NCBI GenBank assembly: GCA_049515135.1
Contig: JBEKUJ010000001.1
Coordinates: forward strand, 372,001 to 436,000
DNA: 64,000 nt
Source: Fen-1364 sp049515135
GTDB taxonomy: Bacteria; Spirochaetota; Spirochaetia; SZUA-6; Fen-1364
Direction: 5' to 3'
A model generated the notes under the pieces. That model saw nothing but the letters and a program-made list of their open reading frames with translations. It made no database searches and was not told the DNA's origin. Made by a program: the position numbers and the translations under genes. Shown here one piece after another: positions 8,026 to 16,409 of the stretch. Every line of letters starts with the position of its first letter. Within the stretch, counting starts at the first letter, position 1.

Positions 8026-9153
8026 CTAGCCCGCTCGTGTAGCGGGAACGTAGACGCAGGCGGGGTCTTCCTGGTACGGATCTCCGTGCTCTGCGTACGC
8101 GCGGGACCTGGACCCACCGCATATTGCGGCAAACTCGCACACTCCACATCGCCCCTTGAGATTCGCGGGATTCCTGATTCCGACGAGCAGCGGATGGGAC
8201 GTGTAGATCGATTTCAGGCTTTCCCTCCGGATGTTTCCCAGGGGCACGGGCAGGAAGCCGCTGGGATAGACCTCGCCATCATGGCCGACGAAGATTATTC
8301 CCTTCCCGTCCCCTGTCCCGCTCAATCTCACAGCGGGGGGATTCTTCGGCTCTCCCTCCATCTCGCGCAGCCTTTGTGCCAGCAGGCCGTACAGCTTCCC
8401 CCGAGGCGGCGTGGGGTTCTCCTGCCGCTGCAGGGAGATTCGTCTGAAGTGAGGCCCTTCCGACGTCCGAACCGGGATTCCGTACTGCGTGGACTCGTAA
8501 AGGAATTGCGAAACTTCTTCGCACTCGAAGGGCTCGGGATTTTCCAGCGCCGATCCGCGCCCGGTGCGCACAAGGAAGAACACCTCCCAGGCAACCGCGC
8601 CCCGCTCCCTGATGAGGTGGAAGATGTCGGCAAGCTCCCTGAGATTGCTCTTCATGACGGTCGTATTGACCTGCATGCGCAGGCCGCAGGAAGAAGCCGC
8701 GCGGATCGCGTCCAGCGTGGCCTGCCAGGTCCCCTGGATGTCCCTGATCTTGTCGTGGACAGCCGCGGTGGCGCCGTCGAGGCTCACCGAGACCACCTCC
8801 ACGCCCAGCTCTTTCATGCGCTCGAGCCTGTCCTTGCCCAGCAGGGGCGTGACGCTTGCCGCCACCGCGGTGTAGATCCCGCGACTCGTTGCATGCCTGA
8901 TAAGGTCAAAGACATCCGGACGCATGAGAGGGTCCCCTCCGGTCAGGAGGAGCGCCGGATAGGGTTCCCCGAACTCGAGAACCTGATCGATCAGCCATAT
9001 GCTCGTTTCATGATCTAGCTCGCCGGGAAGGCGGCTTTTGATTGCCGTGGCCCTGCAATGCCGGCAGGAAAGAAGGCAGGATTTTGTGGTTTCCCAGCAG
9101 ATGAAAATCGGCTTTTCGTTGAAGTCTATCTTCCTGGTCCAGGGGGGCTGCAT
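8026..9153 (-). CDS. Radical SAM/SPASM-type protein (AhbD/NirJ-like group)
   Basis: A 375-residue radical SAM enzyme. The [4Fe-4S]-SAM cluster motif C-x3-C-x2-C is at residues 26-33 (CLLSCRHC), followed by the GGDPLMRPD SAM-binding motif and VSLDGATAAVHD. The C-terminus has a SPASM-like cysteine set (CGVCEFAAICGGSRSRAYA, then a further Cys) for an auxiliary Fe-S cluster. The closest relatives I recognise are heme-biosynthesis-like SPASM proteins (AhbD/NirJ) and the related TIGR04053-type family, whose substrates are mostly unknown. The ATG at 9153 has GAGG upstream and a near-consensus promoter at 9176-9205. It is divergent from the ABC/GTPase/Fe-S trio at 9451-11599, which may be functionally linked. 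No peptide precursor gene was seen beside it. Confidence 0.85.
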   Translation of the reverse strand: MQPPWTRKIDFNEKPIFICWETTKSCLLSCRHCRATAIKSRLPGELDHETSIWLIDQVLEFGEPYPALLLTGGDPLMRPDVFDLIRHATSRGIYTAVAASVTPLLGKDRLERMKELGVEVVSVSLDGATAAVHDKIRDIQGTWQATLDAIRAASSCGLRMQVNTTVMKSNLRELADIFHLIRERGAVAWEVFFLVRTGRGSALENPEPFECEEVSQFLYESTQYGIPVRTSEGPHFRRISLQRQENPTPPRGKLYGLLAQRLREMEGEPKNPPAVRLSGTGDGKGIIFVGHDGEVYPSGFLPVPLGNIRRESLKSIYTSHPLLVGIRNPANLKGRCGVCEFAAICGGSRSRAYAEHGDPYQEDPACVYVPATRAG

Positions 9154-9175
9154 CTCGGTGGTCCTCTTGTCCTGG

Positions 9176-9205
9176 ACTGTATTTTCAATCGATTCGCCAT
9201 GTCAA
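9176..9205 (-). promoter_or_regulatory. Sigma70-type promoter of the radical SAM gene
   Basis: On the minus strand TTGACA (9200-9205), an 18-base spacer, then TACAGT (9176-9181). Predicted transcription start is near 9169, giving a leader of about 16 bases. Confidence 0.6.
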
Positions 9206-9450
9206 CGACGGCAGCGGCGGCGCTGCGCCGGAGTATTGCGGCGCCGAATTGAAAAAACTTAGAGAGTCAGGATGATCCTGGACAGAGCGAAATAACGAAC
9301 CGGATAATTCGCTCATATGTTCGTCCGGCCTGCGTGCCGCCGGTCATGGCCCATGGAAAGTACGGCAAAAAAGCGATCTTCCCGTGAGATTTCCCGCTGA
9401 AGCGCCGCTTTCTGTTGACATTCATCTCCGGTCTTGCCCCCTATGGGTCC
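9206..9450. other. Intergenic region between the radical SAM gene and the ABC/GTPase/Fe-S trio
   Basis: No gene seen. It holds a short GC-rich palindromic stretch near 9220-9245, a loose inverted repeat GCGAA...TTCGC (about 9285-9310) and an isolated TTGACA at 9415-9420 without a properly spaced -10, so the trio's promoter is not clear. Confidence 0.4.
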
Positions 9451-10242
9451 ATGATTGAAACCCTTACGATCCAGGGCGGCCGCGACAAATCCGGCGCGCC
9501 CGAACGCGTCGGGGAAGTGCAGATATCCCGCGGGGAGATTGTCGGCGTGGTCGGGCCGACGGGAAGCGGAAAGAGCTCGCTCATCGCGGACATCGAGCAG
9601 CTGGCGCAGGGGGACACCGCAACGGGAAGGACCGTGCTGGTCAACGGCGCCAACCCCAGCCGGGCTGCGCGGACAGACCCGAACACCAAGGTCGTCGCGC
9701 AGCTTTCCCAGAACATGAACTTCCTGGCCAGCATGACGGTGGAAGACTTTCTTCGCCTTCACGCCAGGTGCCGCGGCGTGGAGCAGCAGCGGGTTTCGGA
9801 GGTGATGGAGACGGCCAACAGCCTCACCGGAGAGCCCATCGAAGGGACCGACGAGCTCACAATCCTGAGCGGCGGCCAGTCCAGGGCGCTCATGGTGGCT
9901 GATGTGGCCATCATCAGCAACTCACCCATCGTTCTTGTGGATGAGATCGAAAATGCCGGCATCAAGAAACACGAAGCGCTGGGGCTCCTGGCGGGGTACG
10001 GGAAGATTGTCCTCGTGGTAACTCATGACCCGGTGCTTGCCCTCATGACCGAGCGCCGGATCATCATGAGGGCGGGCGGCATGGCGAAAGTCATGAGGAC
10101 CACACATGGGGAGAAGGCCGTCTCCCGGCGGTTGCGGCGCATCGACGAATGGATGCTGGAGCTGCGGGAGCTCGTCCGCCACGGCGAACAGATTGACGAC
10201 GTGACTGATCCGCTGGCTGCGTGGGCGGAAAGCCCGGCGTGA
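9451..10242 (+). CDS. Stand-alone ABC-type ATPase, first gene of an unassigned ABC/GTPase/Fe-S module
   Basis: A 263-residue single ABC nucleotide-binding domain: Walker A GPTGSGKSS (near residue 34), signature LSGGQSRALMVAD (near 137), Walker B IVLVDEIENAG and switch histidine VVTHDP. There is no transmembrane segment and no permease gene beside it, so it is probably a soluble ATPase working with its neighbours rather than a transporter. The Walker B region is unusual in having EIENAG after the catalytic Glu in place of the transporter-type PTSGLD. The ATG at 9451 is preferred to an in-frame TTG 36 bases upstream; the ribosome-binding site is weak. Its stop overlaps the GTPase start (GTGA). 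I do not know a characterised homologue. Confidence 0.8.
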   Translation: MIETLTIQGGRDKSGAPERVGEVQISRGEIVGVVGPTGSGKSSLIADIEQLAQGDTATGRTVLVNGANPSRAARTDPNTKVVAQLSQNMNFLASMTVEDFLRLHARCRGVEQQRVSEVMETANSLTGEPIEGTDELTILSGGQSRALMVADVAIISNSPIVLVDEIENAGIKKHEALGLLAGYGKIVLVVTHDPVLALMTERRIIMRAGGMAKVMRTTHGEKAVSRRLRRIDEWMLELRELVRHGEQIDDVTDPLAAWAESPA

Positions 10243-10940
10243 AACTGGTAATCGTGGCAGGCACGGCCGGATCAGGAAAGACTTCCATCCTGGTCCACGC
10301 CGTCAGGCTCCTGAAGCACAAAAGTGTCTCCGTTTCAATCGTCAAGATCGACTGCCTGGCGACCGACGATGACGAGCGCTACGCGCGCCTGGATGTCCCC
10401 ACCCTCGTGGGCCTTGCCAAGGATGTCTGTCCCGACCACTTTACCATCTACAACCTCGAAGAGCTCGGGACGTGGGCGGAGGAACGCGGCGCCGGGCTCC
10501 TTGTGATCGAGACCGCGGGGCTTTGCCACCGCTGCGCCCCCTACACCGCGGGGTGCCTCGGTGTGTGCGTGATCGACGCCACCAGCGGACCCAACACCCC
10601 GCTGAAAGTGGGGCCCCTTCTCAGCACCGCGAACGTCATCGTGATCACAAAAGGGGACATGATCTCCCAGGCGGAGCGCGAGATATTCCGTCAGCGCATC
10701 CTGGAAATGAACCCGCACGCGGAGCTGGTCAACGCCAACGGCTTGAGCGGACAGGGCGCCGCGGAGCTTGCCGCCAGGATCGAAACCACCGCTGATGTGC
10801 CGGTGGAAGACGAGCGGCTGCGCTACACCGCGCCGCTTTCGATCTGCACCCTCTGCGTCGGGGAAACCCGGGTGGCCAGGAAGCATCACCGGGGGGTCCT
10901 CCGCCGCATCGACGGCCTTACGAGCTTCCAGGGAGAATAG
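10239..10940 (+). CDS. HypB/CobW-like P-loop GTPase of the ABC/GTPase/Fe-S module
   Basis: A 233-residue SIMIBI-class GTPase. It has P-loop GTAGSGKTS (near residue 9), a switch/Walker B region LLVIETAGLCHRCAPYTAGC containing several cysteines, and a base-recognition TKGD in place of NKxD. HypB and related metal chaperones share the IETAG..C layout and deliver metal to hydrogenases or other enzymes. The Cys-rich loop after IETAG and a later CTLCVG pair suggest metal or Fe-S handling. It starts at a GTG overlapping the ATPase stop by four bases and is followed after two bases by the Fe-S gene. Likely function: nucleotide-driven insertion or reduction of a metal centre in an unidentified partner. 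Inference. Confidence 0.8.
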   Translation: MKLVIVAGTAGSGKTSILVHAVRLLKHKSVSVSIVKIDCLATDDDERYARLDVPTLVGLAKDVCPDHFTIYNLEELGTWAEERGAGLLVIETAGLCHRCAPYTAGCLGVCVIDATSGPNTPLKVGPLLSTANVIVITKGDMISQAEREIFRQRILEMNPHAELVNANGLSGQGAAELAARIETTADVPVEDERLRYTAPLSICTLCVGETRVARKHHRGVLRRIDGLTSFQGE

Positions 10941-10942
10941 GC

Positions 10943-11599
10943 ATGGAGGAGATCGGACGGCACCTGCCGGGACACAACTGCGGCGGCTGCGGATACAAGC
11001 GCTGCGACCAGTTCGCCGCGGCGCTCCAGGCCCGACAGGCAGAGCTCTCAGCCTGTGCCGTGCTGCAGCAGGAGCGCTATCGGCAGAATTGGCAGAGGCT
11101 GGAAAAGTCCCTCACGGGGGGGCCACGGCAGCCTGAAGCGGACACGAAGCCGGTCGGGCTGATCGACGGATACGAGGCCGACTTCGTCCTTGCGCCTCTA
11201 TGCGGCGAGCCCTCCTGCCGGGAGATCCTCCTCCCGTTGACCCCGCCGGCCCTGAGCGAAGGAGAGGTGATCCGCTACCGTCCCCTGGGCTGCCCCATCA
11301 CTCACTTCGCCCGGATAATGTCGAAAAGGGAAGGGCTTCTGGTGGTCCACATCGTGGGACCGCGGCATCGCCTGGGAGATCCGGAGTTCCGATTCACGGA
11401 GATCGGTCTGTGCATGGTGATCGGCTTCGAGGGCAGGGTGGAGGGAAGGCTGCCCTCGGTGGGGGAGACAGTGAGGTTCACGCCCGCGGAGTGCATGATG
11501 CAGAAGGTGCACTCGGCGGTTGTGGTGAAATGCGAAGGCCGGGATGTCCTCCTGGAAGGGCTGGACCTGAAGGTCTGGGCGCCGCCCGTACGCGCGTGA
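10943..11599 (+). CDS. Fe-S protein with N-terminal 4Fe-4S domain, third gene of the module
   Basis: A 218-residue protein. Residues 8-45 match the four-cysteine [4Fe-4S] domain seen in corrinoid Fe-S proteins and RnfB (HNCGGCGYKRCDQF followed by Cys about 17 residues later). The C-terminal 150 residues form a domain I cannot name, with conserved-looking CGEPSCREI, YRPLGCPITHFA, IGLCMVIGFEGR and a metal-ligand-like CMMQKVHSAVVV segment. The ATG at 10943 follows GGGAGA. Last gene of the trio. The presence of an Fe-S carrier beside an ABC-fold ATPase and a HypB-like GTPase suggests a cofactor-activation machine for an oxygen-sensitive enzyme; the target is not in the window. Confidence 0.75.
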   Translation: MEEIGRHLPGHNCGGCGYKRCDQFAAALQARQAELSACAVLQQERYRQNWQRLEKSLTGGPRQPEADTKPVGLIDGYEADFVLAPLCGEPSCREILLPLTPPALSEGEVIRYRPLGCPITHFARIMSKREGLLVVHIVGPRHRLGDPEFRFTEIGLCMVIGFEGRVEGRLPSVGETVRFTPAECMMQKVHSAVVVKCEGRDVLLEGLDLKVWAPPVRA

Positions 11600-11643
11600 G
11601 CGCCGCCGCCGGCATCATGGCCTGAACGCGGCATCCGCACGCA

Positions 11644-12279
11644 TCACGAGGGCCGCGCCAGCACCCCCAGCTTGAGAAGTCCGTCGTAGACGAACTGCAC
11701 GGACAGGCCCGTCAGGATGATCCCCATGATCCGCTCGATGACCGACACACCAGTCCTGCCCAGAACCCGCAGAAAGAACGAGCTGAGATGCATGGTCACG
11801 CCCGCGATCACGAGGGCAAGAACCACGCTTCCCACAAGGACGGGCAGGATGAATCCCGGAGCCTTGTCCTCACTGACGTAGAGGAGAATGGTCGTGATGG
11901 TGCCGGGCCCCGCAAGCATGGGGATGGCGAGCGGAAAGATGGAGACGTCGTCCCGCTCCTCATCATGTTCCGCCCCTGAAGTCTTGGTCCTTCCCGGCCT
12001 GCCCAGGAGCAGGTCGATGGACACGATGAACATGAGGATCCCGCCGGCAATGAAGAAAGATCCCGGTTGGATTCCCAGGAACCGCAGGATCGCGTTTCCC
12101 GTAAAAATAAAAACGCACAGAATCGCAAAGGCCACGAGGACCGCCCTGCGGATGGTGAGGCGCTTTTTTCGCGCGGGGAAGTCGGAGGTGAGGGCAATGA
12201 AAACAGGGACCACACCGAACGGGTCCACGACGATGAAGATGGCAAGGAAAATCGTGACGATCTGACTGGCAAATGACAT
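11644..12279 (-). CDS. marC: MarC-family integral membrane protein
   Basis: A 211-residue protein with about six transmembrane segments and the family's hallmarks: IFIVVDPFGVVPVFIALTS at the N-terminus and IPMLAGPGTITTILLY after a charged loop near residues 95-110. MarC/SNARE-like proteins are inner-membrane proteins; a multidrug-resistance role was proposed and later withdrawn, so the function is unknown. The ATG at 12279 has GGGGA close upstream. It is the last gene of a minus-strand operon behind the acyltransferase-like and amidohydrolase genes, 58 bases after the latter. Confidence 0.9.
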   Translation of the reverse strand: MSFASQIVTIFLAIFIVVDPFGVVPVFIALTSDFPARKKRLTIRRAVLVAFAILCVFIFTGNAILRFLGIQPGSFFIAGGILMFIVSIDLLLGRPGRTKTSGAEHDEERDDVSIFPLAIPMLAGPGTITTILLYVSEDKAPGFILPVLVGSVVLALVIAGVTMHLSSFFLRVLGRTGVSVIERIMGIILTGLSVQFVYDGLLKLGVLARPS

Positions 12280-12337
12280 TCCCCGGACTGTAGCACGGGG
12301 CGGAAGAAGGGCAAATGGGGCCCGGGATCAGCGGGTT

Positions 12338-13942
12338 TCAGAAGGTCCTGTGTGCGAACTTTCCTTCAACAATCGTTGCAGCGACCTGCGTCTCGCGGAT
12401 CTCCTGCGCCGCAATGGTGAAGATGTCCCGGTCCAGCACCGTCAGGTCGGCAAGCTTTCCCGGGGCAATGGAGCCCAGCTCAGCCTCACGGCCGGCCGCG
12501 TATGCGGCGCCGATGGTATATCCGTGCACGGCCTGTTCCACGCTCAGCCTTTGGGCGGGCCGCCAGCCGTCCGGCCCGGGGCTGCCGTCCGCCCGGCGCC
12601 GCGTGACGGCCGCGTGTATCCCCGCAAGAGGATCCGGGGTCTCCACGGGGCAGTCGGACCCGAAAGCAAGTCTGGCGCCGCTTTCCAGGAGGGACTTCCA
12701 GGCGTAGGCGGTTTCACAGCGCGCTCCCCAGTGGCGCTCCGCGATCAGCATGTCCGAGGTTGCGTGCAACGGCTGCATGGAAGCGATGACAGAGAGCCCG
12801 GCAAAACGCGAGATGTCGTTCGGGTGCAGGAGCTGCGCATGCTCGATGCGGTTTCTCAGACCCGCACTCTTTCCCACCCGGCTCAGGTGGGAGGCGGTCC
12901 GCTCAAAGGCGTTCAGAACGACATGGCACGCAGCGTCCCCGATGGCATGCACGGCGCAGGCGAGCCCCGCGGAATTGGCGCGAAGGATGTCGCTGAACAA
13001 CTGCTCTTCGTTCAGCGTCGGGATGCCCGTTGACCAGGTGCCCTCGTAGGGAGCAAGCATCCCGGCGGTCTGCGGGCCCAGTGCGCCGTCTGCGAACATC
13101 TTCACCGGCCCCAGCCTCAGCATCCCGTCCCCGAACCCCGTTCGAAGCCCGAGGCTGATTGCCTGCCCCAGCATCTCGTGAGGAATGCCCTTGAGCACGC
13201 GCAGGGACAGCTCCCCAGACCCGCGAAGCTCCTGGAACGCCTCGAACGCAAGTGTCCTGTCGAAGTCATGCACGCCGGTGAGCCCCCGGCGGTGAGCCTC
13301 CGCCTGAGCCGGGAGCATCATGCGTGCCAGCTCATGGGCCGAAGGTCTGGGGATGACCGCCTGCACCAGGCGCATGGCGTTCTCCAGCAGTATCCCTGAG
13401 GGCAGCCCATCCCGTCCGTGCACGATCTTCCCGCCCTCGGGATCAGCGGTATCGAGGCGGATCCCCGCCCTCTCCAGGGCCAGAGAGTTGACCCAGAGAG
13501 CGTGCCCGCTCTTTGCCTCCAGCATCACCGGATTACGCGGAGCCGCCTGGTCAAGGGAAAGCCGGTCGGGGAGCGCGCCGGTGCCCCAAACGTTGTGGTT
13601 CCACCCTGAGCCGATGATCCACTGCCCCGGCTGGGATTCCGCGGCCCGGGTCTCTACTCGCGTCAGCGCCTCCGCAAGGGTGGCGGTCTCTGCGTCAACG
13701 CCGTTCAGGGATTGCGCGTACCACATGAAATGCAGGTGGCTGTCTGTCAAACCCGGTAGAACGCACCGACCGCCGAGGTCCACCTCTCGCACGCCGCCGC
13801 TGCCGCTCAGCGCGGCGCGCGCGCCTTCCCGGTCTCCGACGTGAAGGAAGCGGCCGTCGCGGATGGCCACGGCCGAAGCGCCCGGCGCGCGCGGCTCCAT
13901 GGTATGAAAAGTGCCGTTATGGAGAAGGAGATCGCTGCTCAC
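12338..13942 (-). CDS. Amidohydrolase family 3 protein (YtcJ-like)
   Basis: A 534-residue metal-dependent hydrolase of the amidohydrolase-3 type. The metal-binding motif is LPGLTDSHLHFMW near residue 62-74; later ligands are in CAVHAIGDAACH, RIEHAQLLHP and ASMQPLHATSD, and the terminal catalytic Asp in LAFGSDCPVE. The C-terminal GSIAPGKLADLTVLDRD closes the beta-sandwich. YtcJ-type enzymes hydrolyse C-N bonds in unknown substrates; NfdA, an N-substituted formamide deformylase, is one known relative. Translation starts at GTG 13942, 18 bases after the acyltransferase-like gene, with no strong ribosome-binding site, suggesting translational coupling. It may act on ureide-like compounds given the purine genes nearby, but nothing in the sequence proves this. 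Confidence 0.88.
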   Translation of the reverse strand: MSSDLLLHNGTFHTMEPRAPGASAVAIRDGRFLHVGDREGARAALSGSGGVREVDLGGRCVLPGLTDSHLHFMWYAQSLNGVDAETATLAEALTRVETRAAESQPGQWIIGSGWNHNVWGTGALPDRLSLDQAAPRNPVMLEAKSGHALWVNSLALERAGIRLDTADPEGGKIVHGRDGLPSGILLENAMRLVQAVIPRPSAHELARMMLPAQAEAHRRGLTGVHDFDRTLAFEAFQELRGSGELSLRVLKGIPHEMLGQAISLGLRTGFGDGMLRLGPVKMFADGALGPQTAGMLAPYEGTWSTGIPTLNEEQLFSDILRANSAGLACAVHAIGDAACHVVLNAFERTASHLSRVGKSAGLRNRIEHAQLLHPNDISRFAGLSVIASMQPLHATSDMLIAERHWGARCETAYAWKSLLESGARLAFGSDCPVETPDPLAGIHAAVTRRRADGSPGPDGWRPAQRLSVEQAVHGYTIGAAYAAGREAELGSIAPGKLADLTVLDRDIFTIAAQEIRETQVAATIVEGKFAHRTF

Positions 13943-13960
13943 GGAAACCGGCGTTTGCCT

Positions 13961-15073
13961 TTACAGCTTGTGCTCGTAGACCCGGTACTTGCGGTAGGGC
14001 TTCCCGCCTATCTTCACGGCGGTATTGGTCATGTTCACGTTGTCCTCTTCCACCCAGGACATCTCGGCGGCCACGTACCCCTTGGGGACGCCATTTTTAT
14101 AGCTGTAGTAATAGAAAGCCAGGTCGATCCCGCGGTTCCTATGGTCCTTGAGTACCCCCATGCTGATGGTGCGCACCAGCGGGGTCTTCTTCTTGGCGGT
14201 CAGCAGGTGGAAAATGCCGAATGGCAGGAGGTGCCCATGCGCCGCCTTGAAGCCGACGTTGAAGTCCGGCATGGTCAGAGACACTCCCACCGGTTTTCCG
14301 TCCACCTCGGCAAAGAAAATGAGGTCCGGATCAACAGCGATCTTCAGGTCTTTCGCCATCAACTCGATTTCCGCCGGCGTCATGGGAGTGAAGACGGCGT
14401 TGACCTGCTCGAACTGGTTATACAGGTCGTTGAAACGCTTGATCTCGTTGTCGTAGTCCTTCATGTTCAGGGTGCGAAGCTTGAAGCCGCCCTTTGCCTC
14501 CACCCGGGGCATGATCTTGGCCAGTCGCTCCGGGATCTCGGGGTTGTCCATCAGCCAGGCCACCAGGTCTTTCCATTTCCTGCTTCCGTACCCCTGGATC
14601 AGCCGGTCGTAATAGGGCGGGTTGTAGGGCATCAGGAGGACAGGCGGTCCCTCGAACCCTTCAATCTGGCAGCCGATGATATCGTTTGCGTTGGGAGACA
14701 TGGGGCCGATGATCCGGACGCAGCCACGCTTGCGCGCCCACTCGAACGCGGCGTCAAAAAGGGCCTTTGCCACGGCAGGGTCATCCACGCACTCGAACCA
14801 GCCCCAGTAGGCCGCCTTCTCATGGTGGGTCTTCTCCCAGATCGAGTCATGGATTGCCGCGATCCTTCCCGCCGGAGCCCCGTCCTTACGGGCAAGGAAA
14901 AACTCCGCTTCCGCGTGCTGGTAGAATGGATGTTTCTTGCGGTTGACCTTGCGGTAGTCATCCATGAGGAGCGGGGGGACCCAGTTTGCGTCATTTCTGT
15001 AGAGAGTATAGGGAAACTTGATGAACTCCCGCGTCTGCTTCTTCGTGACGACCTGCTCGATATTGACTGCCAT
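13961..15073 (-). CDS. GNAT-like acyltransferase domain protein (YghO-like), unknown substrate
   Basis: A 370-residue soluble protein that resembles the YghO-like group with a duplicated GNAT-type fold. Features: FPYTLYRNDANWVPPLL near residue 20, an ARKDGAPAGRIAAI strand typical of GNAT beta-4, RIIGPMSPNANDIIGC near 122, and a second module with FFAEVDGKPVGVSL and a MGVLKDHRNRGIDLA acyl-CoA-loop-like segment near 315. The start at ATG 15073 has GAGAGG eight bases upstream and a strong promoter at 15108-15136. It leads a minus-strand operon with the amidohydrolase and marC. No experimentally known function that I can attach. Confidence 0.75.
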   Translation of the reverse strand: MAVNIEQVVTKKQTREFIKFPYTLYRNDANWVPPLLMDDYRKVNRKKHPFYQHAEAEFFLARKDGAPAGRIAAIHDSIWEKTHHEKAAYWGWFECVDDPAVAKALFDAAFEWARKRGCVRIIGPMSPNANDIIGCQIEGFEGPPVLLMPYNPPYYDRLIQGYGSRKWKDLVAWLMDNPEIPERLAKIMPRVEAKGGFKLRTLNMKDYDNEIKRFNDLYNQFEQVNAVFTPMTPAEIELMAKDLKIAVDPDLIFFAEVDGKPVGVSLTMPDFNVGFKAAHGHLLPFGIFHLLTAKKKTPLVRTISMGVLKDHRNRGIDLAFYYYSYKNGVPKGYVAAEMSWVEEDNVNMTNTAVKIGGKPYRKYRVYEHKL

Positions 15074-15107
15074 GGGCGCCTCTCTATGCAGATGGATGTT
15101 TTGCGCT

Positions 15108-15136
15108 ACATTAGAATCAGAGCATCGCAATGTCAA
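15108..15136 (-). promoter_or_regulatory. Sigma70-type promoter of the acyltransferase-like/amidohydrolase/marC operon
   Basis: On the minus strand TTGACA (15131-15136), a 17-base spacer and TAATGT (15108-15113); transcription would start near 15101, about 28 bases before the start codon. Confidence 0.65.
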
Positions 15137-15233
15137 GGTACGGAAAGGTGCGCCGGAGCATCTGGCGCATTCGGGATGAAAATGGCACCATACTGTATGT
15201 GTGGAAGGGCAAAAGCGCCGTACAATAGGGGTG

Positions 15234-16058
15234 ATGGAAATCAGTGACGGCAAATTAAAAAAGCAGGCAAAGAGTCAGCCAACGGTGAGGCAGCGGCCAA
15301 CCAGGAACATGCGGGAGCGGGTGAGCTTCTTCAGTCCGCGGGCGTTGTTCTGGACATTCACGGCGGGGACGACCATCCTCGCGGGGCTCCTGGGGCTTGC
15401 CTTCAGTCTCCTCGCGTTCGGCGGCGTGCGCCTGACGTTCTTCCTGGGCTGGCTGATGGTCGCCGTCCTGACCGCGGCTGTCGCTTCCTTTCTTGCGGCG
15501 CACATCCTTGCGCAGGCCTGGGAGAGGCAGAAAAGCCTGGAGCACTTCGCGACGGTGGATGAGCTGACCGGCGCGCCCAACAGGCGGGTCTTTGCCTCCC
15601 GGCTGGAGAGCGAGGTTGACCGATGCAGCCGCCTGGCAAGCGCGCTGTGCGTAGTGTTCATCGACATAGATTTCTTCAAGAGAATCAATGACGACTACGG
15701 CCACCAGGTGGGAGACGGAGTGCTGAAGGAGATCTACTCCCGTCTGGAAGAGAACCTGCGCCTGTATGACTTCATCGGACGCGTGGGCGGGGATGAGTTC
15801 GTCATGGCCCTTCCCGGCACCGATGCGCAGACCGCATACGGCGTTGCCGAGCGTCTCAGAGAGTCCGTGCAGGGAGACCTGGTGAAGGAGCTGCCCCGGG
15901 TCACCGTCAGTCTCGGCGTTGCGGAGCTTGGAGAAGCAATGGGTGCGGATCAACTTGTGCGCAACGCGGACATGGCCCTGTACAGGGCAAAGAACAACGG
16001 CAGGAACAGGACTGAGATCTACCGGCCTTCTCAAGGGGCCGCTCACTTCCCATCGTAG
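15234..16058 (+). CDS. Membrane-anchored diguanylate cyclase (GGDEF)
   Basis: A 274-residue protein with two N-terminal transmembrane segments (about residues 38-65 and 70-97) and a C-terminal GGDEF domain (about 112-268) that makes cyclic di-GMP from two GTP. The domain has DELTGAPNRRVF, VVFIDIDFFKRINDDYGHQVGD and the active-site loop RVGGDEF near residue 183. RLYD lies five residues before GGDEF, an intact RxxD inhibitory site, so product feedback is expected. There is no sensor domain beyond the membrane hairpin. ATG 15234 is preferred to an upstream GTG at 15201. A TACAAT at 15221-15226 lies eight bases before it, and no Shine-Dalgarno is visible. Confidence 0.92.
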   Translation: MEISDGKLKKQAKSQPTVRQRPTRNMRERVSFFSPRALFWTFTAGTTILAGLLGLAFSLLAFGGVRLTFFLGWLMVAVLTAAVASFLAAHILAQAWERQKSLEHFATVDELTGAPNRRVFASRLESEVDRCSRLASALCVVFIDIDFFKRINDDYGHQVGDGVLKEIYSRLEENLRLYDFIGRVGGDEFVMALPGTDAQTAYGVAERLRESVQGDLVKELPRVTVSLGVAELGEAMGADQLVRNADMALYRAKNNGRNRTEIYRPSQGAAHFPS

Positions 16059-16372
16059 ATGAAGCCGTTCTTCTCCAGATATTCGAAGACCAGGGCCACG
16101 ATCTTCTCCCGCCGCGCCATGGGAATCATGATGTCCAGGTTTGCAAGAGAATCCAGGGCGCTGACGCAGTCATAGTAGCTGATCTCGCGGTCGGAAGCGT
16201 TCCAGATCTCACCGATGATCCTGTCGATCTCGTCGGAGATGAAATCTGGCAGGGGAAATCCGAGGCGGGGAAGGACATACTGCCAGACCTTGGCCGCGTC
16301 GATGTTGCCCGGGTTGCCGCGCCTGCCTTTGTCGAATTGCAAGATGCGCGCCACGGCTGTCTCCTCCGCCAT
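16043..16372 (-). CDS. Small uncharacterised protein
   Basis: A 109-residue acidic, mostly helical protein (QFDKGRRGNPGNIDAAKVW near the start, EIWNASDREISYYDCVSALD in the middle). It has no signal peptide, membrane segment or catalytic motif I recognise. The chosen start is ATG 16372; an upstream in-frame ATG at 16387 is also possible and neither has a good ribosome-binding site. Its 3' end overlaps the 3' end of the diguanylate cyclase gene on the other strand by 16 bases, and it follows the ankyrin gene by 37 bases on the same strand, so it is probably cotranscribed with it. Confidence 0.6.
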   Translation of the reverse strand: MAEETAVARILQFDKGRRGNPGNIDAAKVWQYVLPRLGFPLPDFISDEIDRIIGEIWNASDREISYYDCVSALDSLANLDIMIPMARREKIVALVFEYLEKNGFIYDGK

Positions 16373-16409
16373 TCTTGCGCGGATCATCGTCCGGCGCAAG
16401 GGCATTCCG

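Noticed and set aside
9415..9447. Consensus promoter for the ABC/GTPase/Fe-S trio from TTGACA at 9415
   Set aside because: The only TA-rich hexamer downstream (TATGGG at 9442) is 21 bases away, too far for sigma70.
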